64,000 nucleotides of DNA from Oncomelania hupensis (Eukaryota; Mollusca; Gastropoda; Littorinimorpha; Pomatiopsidae), in NCBI GenBank assembly GCA_036898135.1, contig CM072516.1, forward strand, positions 60,270,240 to 60,334,239, given 5' to 3'. The translations under genes were made by a program, and so were the position numbers. The notes beneath the pieces were generated by a model, which saw only the letters and a program-made list of their open reading frames with translations, searched no databases and had not been told where the DNA came from. This document shows, piece after piece, positions 58,121-64,000 of the stretch; position 1 is the stretch's first letter; the number at the start of each line of letters is the position of its first letter.

Positions 58121-58567
58121 TTACTGCATTGAAAACACATCTAATGATGGCTTCAATGATGGAGATAATTCAATTTCTTTTTCTACAAGTGGTTTTGGGG
58201 GTTTCTGTTTATTTTTTCCTTGGCGGTATTTATATATTATGTACCCACTTGCACCCACTACACCGGCTATACATAAATAATATATGTTATTTGAAGATTG
58301 TACTGGTTGTATTGGTTGTATTGGTTCTTCTTTATTTGTTGTTAATGTTTGTTGCATTATTGTTTCTTCTTTTGGTGATTCCTTTTTTCCTAATATGTTT
58401 GCTTTTGTTTGTCTGTTCCATCTATGTAACTTGTTAAATTCTGCTAACTTCTTTCCAGCTGCAATTCTTCCTGGGCTCTTTTGTTTAGTGACTGTCACTG
58501 GGTTCTGTTGATTCTCTGAATTCTTCACCTCCGTCTCCTTCTCCATCTCTGGATTGGAAGAGTCCAT
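58121..58567 (-). CDS. Maverick basic, single-pass membrane protein (148 aa)
   Basis: The N-terminal half is hydrophilic and basic, with a cluster PGRIAAGKKLAEFNKLHRWN at about residues 32-51. A transmembrane segment, YYLCIAGVVGASGYIIYKY, lies at about 96-114, followed by a charged tail. The basic cluster could bind DNA or the capsid interior; this is an inference. The first 83 bp overlap the end of the 175-aa gene in another frame. The ATG has the TTAAAAATG context shared by the element. Confidence 0.78.
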   Translation of the reverse strand: MDSSNPEMEKETEVKNSENQQNPVTVTKQKSPGRIAAGKKLAEFNKLHRWNRQTKANILGKKESPKEETIMQQTLTTNKEEPIQPIQPVQSSNNIYYLCIAGVVGASGYIIYKYRQGKNKQKPPKPLVEKEIELSPSLKPSLDVFSMQ

Positions 58568-59012
58568 TTTTAATAGCAGAGAAATTTATGTGTTGAAAAG
58601 TAATTAGCCCAGCTGAAAATGGTGCCAACAAGCTTCCAAACTTATAATATAGATTTCTTGATACCTCACTAATCCCATTGACAATAACTGGATCTTGAAC
58701 CAAATCATCAAATAAATCATTCTCACAATCTAAAGTAACAAAGGTCGACACAGCTTTCGTATATAACTTTACAATCGAACGCCCCAGACTTTTAACCATT
58801 AAAGCGCCGAGAACTTTATCATATTTATTATGTAATATAATTATCTCTTCAGGCCTCAGTCTTTGTACTTGTTCAGGTGTTAAGTCAACACCGAGATAAT
58901 ACTTTGACTTTCCGGAAGCTACTAATGCAACCAGCCTGTCTCTTTTCTCATTGTCAACACCTGTAACTGTAACATTAATAGCTTCTTGCATTAACAAGTC
59001 ATCACAATTCAT
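58485..59012 (-). CDS. Maverick conserved protein of unknown function (175 aa)
   Basis: Unbroken frame with a mixed alpha/beta-looking sequence. GKSKYYLGVDLTPEQVQRL and HNKYDKVLGALMVKSLG lie near residues 34-85, a weakly hydrophobic stretch LYYKFGSLLAPFSAGLI at about 121-137, and an acidic tail. It starts 36 bp from the divergent 141-aa gene, so they likely share a promoter. A minor virion protein is possible, but I cannot assign a domain. Confidence 0.72.
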   Translation of the reverse strand: MNCDDLLMQEAINVTVTGVDNEKRDRLVALVASGKSKYYLGVDLTPEQVQRLRPEEIIILHNKYDKVLGALMVKSLGRSIVKLYTKAVSTFVTLDCENDLFDDLVQDPVIVNGISEVSRNLYYKFGSLLAPFSAGLITFQHINFSAIKNGLFQSRDGEGDGGEEFRESTEPSDSH

Positions 59013-59048
59013 TTTAAATACAAATAAAATAAAAAACTAAATTAAAAA
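59013..59048. promoter_or_regulatory. Divergent intergenic region (36 bp) of the Maverick element
   Basis: A 36-bp A/T-only-like spacer between two outward-facing ATGs, each preceded by an A-run. It must hold both promoters if the genes are transcribed separately. TATA-like AATAAAATAAA is present. Promoter function is inferred. Confidence 0.5.
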
Positions 59049-59474
59049 ATGGCTGGTGCTGCAATGGTGCTTGGTTCTGCTGCTGTAAATGCCTTAGCCT
59101 TTTCAGGATCAAATTATTTGTTTTCAAAACTGGACAGTAAAGAAGAATCAAAACGGCATAACTTAGCAATGGAAAAATTACAACAAGATCAGGCTGAATA
59201 CGAGAAAAACAGACTAATGCAGCTTGATTTTGTTAATACAAGATTGAAAGAAGAAGGTCATGCTGATAAAACATTCGAAGACGTTGATGAAGCTTTGCAC
59301 CAATATTATTTATTAACTGGCACGACACTACCTTCATTAAAGCAACCAGTGTTATCCGATTACTACACACCTAACATTGCACCTACAATGTCAGAGACCG
59401 GAGAATTAATTTTAATTGTGTTTGGAATAACAGTAGTTTATTACCTCGTTAAACAAAAATATAAATCTAAATAA
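59049..59474 (+). CDS. Maverick coiled-coil membrane protein (141 aa)
   Basis: A small-residue hydrophobic N-terminus (MAGAAMVLGSAAVNALAFSG), a helical charged segment (SKRHNLAMEKLQQDQAEYEK...) likely to form a coiled coil, and a C-terminal transmembrane segment, LILIVFGITVVYYLV (about residues 121-135), ending in Lys-rich sequence. The pattern suits a virion membrane or scaffold protein. It ends 3 bp before the integrase ATG. The function is unknown. Confidence 0.78.
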   Translation: MAGAAMVLGSAAVNALAFSGSNYLFSKLDSKEESKRHNLAMEKLQQDQAEYEKNRLMQLDFVNTRLKEEGHADKTFEDVDEALHQYYLLTGTTLPSLKQPVLSDYYTPNIAPTMSETGELILIVFGITVVYYLVKQKYKSK

Positions 59475-59477
59475 AAT

Positions 59478-60443
59478 ATGACTTCGCGTTTGTCTAGATT
59501 ATATTATTCTCAATCCGGATATTGGAAAGGGATGACGGCAGTTAATAAACTAGTAGAAAAGACTGGCTTGTCAGCAAACACAGTTAAACAATGGTTATCG
59601 AAGCAAGCTGTATGGCAAATCTATCTTCCACCCCCGAAGAAAATAATAAGACCAAAATTTGAAAACTCCAGACCAAATGACACGCATCAAATAGATTTGT
59701 TATATCTTCCCCATGACAAAATATATAGAAAGAAATACAGGTATGCCCTTACTGTTATTGATATAGCTACCAGGTTTAAAGACGCTCATGCTCTTAGGAC
59801 TAAAAATTCTGCTGAGGTCGCTCAAGCCTTAAATGCGATTTATTCAAGAGGGCCTCTAAGGTTCCCTAGACTTATTCAATGCGATGAAGGGTCTGAATTC
59901 AAAGGAGCTGTTAACCAGCTTTTGTTAAAACATAATGTAACTGTTAGAAGAGGAGTTGTTGGATTGCACAGATCACAGGGTATTGTAGAAAACTTTAATC
60001 GGCAACTGGCAGAAAGATTATTCACTTATCAGTATTCAAAGGAACTCTTTACTGAAACCACTAATACAGAATGGGTTGTTAGGCTGCCTCGAGTTTTAAG
60101 GGAAATGAATTCAGAACCAACCAGAGTTACAGGATTAAAACCAGTTGAGGCTATTAAAAAGAAACAGATTGTTGTTACCGTTTCAAAGCCTGGTCAGCCG
60201 GATCTAACTTTGATGAACAAAACTGTTAGATACCTTTATCAGCCTGGAGAAGTTGCTAATGACACAAGAAGGCGAGCTACAGACCCAATTTGGTCATTAA
60301 GCGTTTATGAAGTTGACAGAGCATTATCTACTGATCCGCCCGTATATTATTTAAGACCGAGAAGTGATCGTAGAACACCACAAAGAAACTTTGTAAAAGA
60401 AGAACTTCAGATTGTTCCACCAGACACAGAGCCATTAAGATAA
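59478..60443 (+). CDS. Maverick retroviral-type integrase (321 aa)
   Basis: It catalyses insertion of the element's linear DNA into the host chromosome. Residues 5-50 form a helix-turn-helix-like N-terminal region (TAVNKLVEKTGLSANTVKQW). The rve catalytic core has Asp73 (HQIDLLY), Asp136 (IQCDEGSEF) and Glu171 (GIVENFN), with 34 residues between the last two, close to the usual 35. TVIDIATRFKDAHAL after the first Asp is typical of the fold. The C-terminal region ends in an RNFVKEELQIV motif seen in Polinton integrases. All catalytic residues are present and the frame is intact, so it could be active. Confidence 0.95.
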   Translation: MTSRLSRLYYSQSGYWKGMTAVNKLVEKTGLSANTVKQWLSKQAVWQIYLPPPKKIIRPKFENSRPNDTHQIDLLYLPHDKIYRKKYRYALTVIDIATRFKDAHALRTKNSAEVAQALNAIYSRGPLRFPRLIQCDEGSEFKGAVNQLLLKHNVTVRRGVVGLHRSQGIVENFNRQLAERLFTYQYSKELFTETTNTEWVVRLPRVLREMNSEPTRVTGLKPVEAIKKKQIVVTVSKPGQPDLTLMNKTVRYLYQPGEVANDTRRRATDPIWSLSVYEVDRALSTDPPVYYLRPRSDRRTPQRNFVKEELQIVPPDTEPLR

Positions 60444-60660
60444 ATGAACTATAATCATCACCACTATTACTTACCTTCAACCTTTTTTTTTTGACTTAGT
60501 GACTTACATCTAACTTAATTAAGTCGACTTTTAAAAAAAACTTATAACTTACAATAATTAAATTATAAAAGAACTTACTTACTTACATCTAACTTAATTA
60601 AGTCGACTTTAAAAAAAACTTATAACTTACAATAATTAAATTATAAAAGAACTTACTTAC
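60444..60660. repeat. Convergent spacer with 79-bp direct repeat
   Basis: Two near-perfect copies of about 79 bp (60504-60582 and 60583-60660), starting TTACATCTAACTTAATTAAG and ending GAACTTACTTAC, differ by one T. Each contains the palindrome ACTTAATTAAGT. The repeat lies between the stop codons of the integrase and ATPase genes, so it may act in 3'-end formation of both. That is an inference from position. Confidence 0.8.
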
Positions 60661-61272
60661 TTACATAAGTATTGTATAGCCAGTTGGTTGGTCAGTTTTT
60701 AATAATAATTTTAAGTGCTTGCCTTTTTTTAGCTGTTCTTTTAATTTAGTTCTTTCCTCTTTTGATTCAATTACGTCATTTTCTTTTAAACAGTTATCAA
60801 AGCTGTCTCGATCTTTGCAATAAAACAGGCAAACAAATTTAACTTGTTCTCTAAAATCCTTTAATATTGAATTAAATTTCTGCGTGATTAACCAGACACT
60901 AATTTTCACATGGCGTCCACTGAAAGCCAGCTTGCTCAATATGTTCCGTTTTAATACAATATCTTTTTCTGCACTGCAATCATCGATTAAGAATAACGTA
61001 TTACCCTCATTCTCAAACAGGTTATAAAAATACGTTAAATACTCATTGAGCTTGCCATTGGTATTTACAACAAAGATATTTTCATCTGTCCAGACATACT
61101 TACGATCTAAGTAGGTTTTATTATATTGAATAGTTGGGCAAAAAATTACTATATAATCAAAGTGGCCTGCGTAATATTTTTCTAACAAATCCAGAACAAA
61201 GACGGTCTTTCCGCATGACGTCATGCCAACGATCATTCCACAATGAGGATCACGAGGTAACAAAGAGGTCAT
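60661..61272 (-). CDS. Maverick A32-like genome-packaging ATPase (203 aa)
   Basis: FtsK/HerA-superfamily ATPase expected to drive DNA into the capsid. Walker A is GMTSCGKT at residues 16-23, Walker B is LFLIDD at 93-98 and is followed by CSAEKD, and the sensor-like SVWLITQ lies at 125-131. The length and the early Walker A match the short packaging ATPases of Polintons, virophages and adintoviruses. It begins 2 bp after the capsid-gene stop on the same strand, with TAAAAATG serving both, so the two are probably co-expressed. Confidence 0.93.
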   Translation of the reverse strand: MTSLLPRDPHCGMIVGMTSCGKTVFVLDLLEKYYAGHFDYIVIFCPTIQYNKTYLDRKYVWTDENIFVVNTNGKLNEYLTYFYNLFENEGNTLFLIDDCSAEKDIVLKRNILSKLAFSGRHVKISVWLITQKFNSILKDFREQVKFVCLFYCKDRDSFDNCLKENDVIESKEERTKLKEQLKKGKHLKLLLKTDQPTGYTILM

Positions 61273-61274
61273 TT

Positions 61275-62552
61275 TTAATATACTAAATCTTTTAATCTTC
61301 CATTTTCAATGTTTAGCTGAGCGTCCATAATTATATACATGTATACTGTAACTGATTCTGACCTAGCACTTGCTTCCCTATGCAATTCAATTGTTATACC
61401 ATCTGTTCCGTTTTCAATTCTTCTTCCAGATCCATGAAGTTCATTGGTGGGTATGGTTCGAAAGTCTAACCACAATGCAAACTTATTCACCAGATAATCT
61501 TGCAGTCTTGTATCGTGCAAATGAAGATCTTTAGAAATCAAATCCACAGTGTCAGTCCGTAATCTACCTCCACCCAAGATTTTCCTAATCTCATCAAACT
61601 GTTGAAACCCCATCATTCCATTCGCGAATAATTGATTAGGTTTACCTTCAATCACAACAGACACTTTTGAAATATTAGGATTGATAAAATTTTCGCTGTC
61701 ACGATTGTAATTAGATTCTTTCACAAACAACAACAGTACACCTTTAAAACTTCGAGCAGGTGAATTTATGTTGATGGTCCATAGTGCATCTAATAAATCT
61801 TTATTAAATTGTCTGTAGCGAACGATCCTATCATAATAAATTGCTAGTTTGTCATATTGGCCCCTGATCATCCTACTGAGTTCAGCGTGAGTGACCACTT
61901 CGTATTCAAGCGTAATGTCTGTAATTGTATACCTAGCATCATTGTCAGAGCTAATTACTACTTGAGAATAATCATTGAAAATAATTTCGTAAGACAGCCT
62001 ATCGTTAAATGAACCTTGATGAAATGGCAGGTGACTGTGTAGCAGTTCAAAATCGAGTGGAAAATAAAATCTGTTTTTGTATACAGCAGCTAATGCATTT
62101 TCACCTTTGTTAGAACGAGCAGCATCGCCAGCTTTGATTCGAAGTTTTGCCACATTGGCGGCTTGAATCCCCTGACCAACTAAATCTTCCCTTTCATATT
62201 TACTCAGCCACAGATCTGTGTAACAAAACAAAACACCGGCGTCATCGATACTTTGGATTTCTCGCCCATCAAGTTTAATAACCATTCTTTTAATTATAGC
62301 TCTGCCTAGATTGTTGACTACGGTTCTGTTAGGATCATCGTCAGAATTCAGACTAATTTTAAATCCCAATTTAGGACTGCCCGGAACTATTACATCATCA
62401 GGACCTAAATTTGGAAATCTTATGGTTAGTAGCTGATTAGGCTCTATGCTGCTTGGATTGTTTGTAATAATTATTGTGCTTTTCTCACCTTTGATGCCTA
62501 AAGGTGTCCTCAATCGACGTGTAGGGTCTAACAAGTTTCCGTAGCTTTGCAT
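61275..62552 (-). CDS. Maverick major capsid protein (425 aa)
   Basis: Expected to form the hexon-like double jelly-roll of Polinton capsids. The frame is open to 62594, but I choose the ATG at 62552 (MQSYGNLLDP) because it has the TTAAAAATG context and leaves a 32-bp divergent spacer. Typical features are INSPARSFKGVLLLF, VVIEGKPNQLFANGM (about residues 270-315) and, near the C-terminus, LHGSGRRIEN and YIIMDAQLNIENGRL. The sequence is rich in beta-strand-like stretches and the size is slightly short of common Polinton capsid proteins. Assignment rests on these motifs and on adjacency to the ATPase. Confidence 0.87.
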   Translation of the reverse strand: MQSYGNLLDPTRRLRTPLGIKGEKSTIIITNNPSSIEPNQLLTIRFPNLGPDDVIVPGSPKLGFKISLNSDDDPNRTVVNNLGRAIIKRMVIKLDGREIQSIDDAGVLFCYTDLWLSKYEREDLVGQGIQAANVAKLRIKAGDAARSNKGENALAAVYKNRFYFPLDFELLHSHLPFHQGSFNDRLSYEIIFNDYSQVVISSDNDARYTITDITLEYEVVTHAELSRMIRGQYDKLAIYYDRIVRYRQFNKDLLDALWTININSPARSFKGVLLLFVKESNYNRDSENFINPNISKVSVVIEGKPNQLFANGMMGFQQFDEIRKILGGGRLRTDTVDLISKDLHLHDTRLQDYLVNKFALWLDFRTIPTNELHGSGRRIENGTDGITIELHREASARSESVTVYMYIIMDAQLNIENGRLKDLVY

Positions 62553-62584
62553 TTTTAATGCGATAAAAAAAATTATATTTAAAA
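62553..62584. promoter_or_regulatory. Divergent intergenic region (32 bp) of the Maverick element
   Basis: Separates the capsid gene and the 429-aa gene, which face outward. It contains AAAAAAAATTATATTTAAAA; a TATA-like TTATATTT is the only candidate core element. Promoter function is inferred from position. Confidence 0.5.
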
Positions 62585-63874
62585 ATGGCAACATTTGGTG
62601 AAGCTCTTGATGAAGTGTTTAAACCAGATGAGCCTAATGAAGACCTCAACGTTGACACAACCAGCAGACTTCTTTCAATGGTAGGAGATGACATGAGCCA
62701 AACAAGGCTAAGTATAGGAGAAGAATTACGTCAAGTAACTGAAACCCAAAAAGCCAGAAAAATCAATAAATTTTACAATTACATCGGGCGCGAGTTACCT
62801 GATTATGTTAGTCCCAGCGACTTCGAACTAGACAAAAATAATCACTTGTTTATAAACACTAATGTATCCGGTAAAAAAGTGAGAGTACAGTTAACTATGT
62901 TAAAGAATCCTGATAAATTTTATGCGTGGTCTACTTTGAAAACTAAACTCCCAGTGACTGTAATACGATCATTGGGGCTTTCCGATAATAGAGTGCCAGC
63001 GTTGCATCGCCAAGCAGTAGCTTCACTTCAACGAATAGATGCATCGTTAAGTTCAGAAATAGAACTACAAGACTTAACTAACTTAACTAGTTCTGCATTA
63101 GAAGTAAATAAAGAGTTAACAACCTTACAAACAAATGAGGACACCAATATTGATCAGGTTATGGAAACTATCAATGACACGCCATTATTGCCACTGCGTG
63201 AACTTCAGGGCTTAGATAAAGCTTTACAATCTGTGAGAGGGGAGACAATGATGAATTTAGCCAAGCTCGGTGAGCTCGACAAACATATAGAAAAACAAAA
63301 AAATAAACTAGCAGAAGCTGATGACGCGAACTTAAGCATTGAGGTAAAAAAGATGATTCAAAAAATGCTCGCAGACCTTTACACAGAACGCGCGGCAAGG
63401 CTAGAAGCCTTATCCATAAACAGAGAAAAATTAATAACTAATTTCGCCAGAATAAAAGAAACGGTGCATAAAATTTTACACGAAGACACTACACTTGCAG
63501 AAAGAATTCAAACACTGTTCAGAGAGCAAGGTGTTACAATATTTAGCATTCTTACAGCTGTTGGGATGACAATAAGCACACTAGTCTTAGCACTGACTAG
63601 AACCGTAGGCATCAGTGCCGGTGGACCTGGCGTACCTGGTGGACCTGGCGGTAGTCCGGTTAAAGACTGGATTAAAAAGACGTTACAAAGCATAGCTAAC
63701 TTATTGAAACGCTTAGGTGACAAACTTGTAGACGCACTTCCAGGAATATTAGGTTCTGTATTTTCATGGATATTTAATACTGCTTCTAAAGTTGTGGTTT
63801 GGGCGTCTGAGCATCTGTGGTCTTTGTTTATAATAATATTACTCTGGTTACTTAAAATAGTAAATCCCAATTAA
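62585..63874 (+). CDS. Maverick coiled-coil/membrane-active protein (429 aa)
   Basis: Intact frame with four parts. Residues 1-55 are acidic. A middle region of about 200 residues is rich in predicted helix and coiled coil (QGLDKALQSVRGETMMNLAK and after). A hydrophobic segment, VTIFSILTAVGMTISTLVLAL (about 319-339), is followed by a Gly/Pro hinge (GGPGVPGGPGG). Amphipathic or hydrophobic helices to the C-terminus end in WSLFIIILLWLLKIV. This architecture recurs in animal Mavericks next to the capsid gene. A role in membrane penetration or virion assembly is plausible but unproven. Confidence 0.82.
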   Translation: MATFGEALDEVFKPDEPNEDLNVDTTSRLLSMVGDDMSQTRLSIGEELRQVTETQKARKINKFYNYIGRELPDYVSPSDFELDKNNHLFINTNVSGKKVRVQLTMLKNPDKFYAWSTLKTKLPVTVIRSLGLSDNRVPALHRQAVASLQRIDASLSSEIELQDLTNLTSSALEVNKELTTLQTNEDTNIDQVMETINDTPLLPLRELQGLDKALQSVRGETMMNLAKLGELDKHIEKQKNKLAEADDANLSIEVKKMIQKMLADLYTERAARLEALSINREKLITNFARIKETVHKILHEDTTLAERIQTLFREQGVTIFSILTAVGMTISTLVLALTRTVGISAGGPGVPGGPGGSPVKDWIKKTLQSIANLLKRLGDKLVDALPGILGSVFSWIFNTASKVVVWASEHLWSLFIIILLWLLKIVNPN

Positions 63875-63997
63875 CCCAGCAAACAATAAACCCCCTGTAA
63901 GCGCTAGACGTGAAACCCCATGATCAGTTACCGGCATTTGCAGTTCCGGCAAGCTGGTAGGCTTGGTAGGCTCGGAAGTGGTGGCGAACTTAAAGGT
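63848..63997 (-). CDS. Possible C-terminus of a small Maverick membrane protein
   Basis: A minus-strand frame stops at 63848, overlapping the 429-aa gene tail-to-tail by 27 bp. It reads ELQMPVTDHGVSRLALTGG, then LLFAGLIGIYYFK, with a C-terminal transmembrane segment. A TGA at 64000-63998 closes it upstream, so it is either a very short gene from the ATG at 63937 or the end of a spliced or broken gene. A second minus-strand frame ending at 63930 is Pro-rich. The window edge prevents a decision. Confidence 0.35.
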   Translation of the reverse strand, partial: TFKFATTSEPTKPTSLPELQMPVTDHGVSRLALTGGLLFAGLIGIYYFK

Positions 63998-64000
63998 TCA

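Larger units (their letters stand above)
57700..64000. mobile_element. Polinton/Maverick (adintovirus-like) endogenous virus, left part
   Basis: Seven intact genes fill 57850-63874 with gaps of 2-34 bp, apart from one convergent spacer. They include the integrase, packaging ATPase and major capsid protein that together define Polintons/Mavericks, plus small membrane proteins. Base composition is clearly more AT-rich than the flanks, and every gene start has an A-run before the ATG, mostly (T)TAAAAATG. The protein-primed polymerase B, the adenain-like protease and the right terminal repeat are not in the window and are expected beyond 64000. Known elements of this kind are 15-20 kb or more and are regarded as integrated viruses. 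Confidence 0.92.

Noticed and set aside
61275..62594. Longer capsid protein with a 14-residue hydrophobic N-terminus
   Set aside because: That start would overlap the divergent gene and lacks the TTAAAAATG context. The ATG at 62552 fits the pattern of the element.
62485..62694. Minus-strand 69-aa frame overlapping the start of the 429-aa Maverick gene
   Set aside because: Shadow of the divergent gene starts. The capsid and 429-aa genes explain both strands.

Overview
This is nuclear DNA of an invertebrate animal. Coding density is low, genes are split by introns with GT/AG sites, microsatellites are long, and most of the window consists of transposon fragments nested in one another. A lophotrochozoan, most likely a mollusc, fits the secreted EGF-repeat genes, the tRNA-derived SINEs and the Maverick element, but the species cannot be fixed from sequence alone. 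I see no functional tRNA or rRNA gene, no CRISPR array and no bacterial operon.
Layout. 1-2.6 kb: intergenic, with an (AAG)n tract and a 5S-rRNA-like fragment. 2.6-5.8 kb: a Tc1-type DNA transposon broken by an RNase H-bearing non-LTR retrotransposon. 6-12.6 kb: truncated RTE-like copies, a GC-rich inverted-repeat element, an uncharacterised 5'-hairpin retroposon and an AT-rich foldback element. 13.4-15.6 kb: a three-exon gene for a small EGF-repeat protein on the plus strand. 16.6-33.1 kb: repeats only (AT-rich foldback blocks, retroposon copies, SINEs, microsatellites). 33.4-55.1 kb: a probable minus-strand gene containing four homologous 102-bp phase-1 EGF exons (55.0, 50.9, 45.5 and 39.0 kb) and, in compatible phase, a transmembrane plus Lys-rich terminal exon at 34.3-33.4 kb. 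Its introns are filled with RTE-like copies, three solo LTRs or LTR fragments, a 190-bp MITE with 4-bp target duplications, a recent 1.19-kb tandem duplication and a 33-bp minisatellite. 55.5-57.6 kb: a (CT)n tract, a solo LTR and debris of CR1/L2-like elements.
From about 57.8 kb to the right edge the character changes abruptly. Seven unbroken, tightly packed, AT-rich genes in divergent and convergent pairs encode a retroviral-type integrase, an A32-like packaging ATPase, a double-jelly-roll-type major capsid protein and several small membrane or coiled-coil proteins, plus a 429-aa membrane protein. This is the left part of a Polinton/Maverick (adintovirus-like) endogenous virus. Its protein-primed DNA polymerase, protease, remaining structural genes and right terminal repeat would lie beyond base 64000. 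Intact frames suggest a recent insertion. As in the family generally, integrase would insert the genome, the ATPase would package DNA, and the capsid protein would build the shell. This virus-like cassette is the most interesting content of the window.
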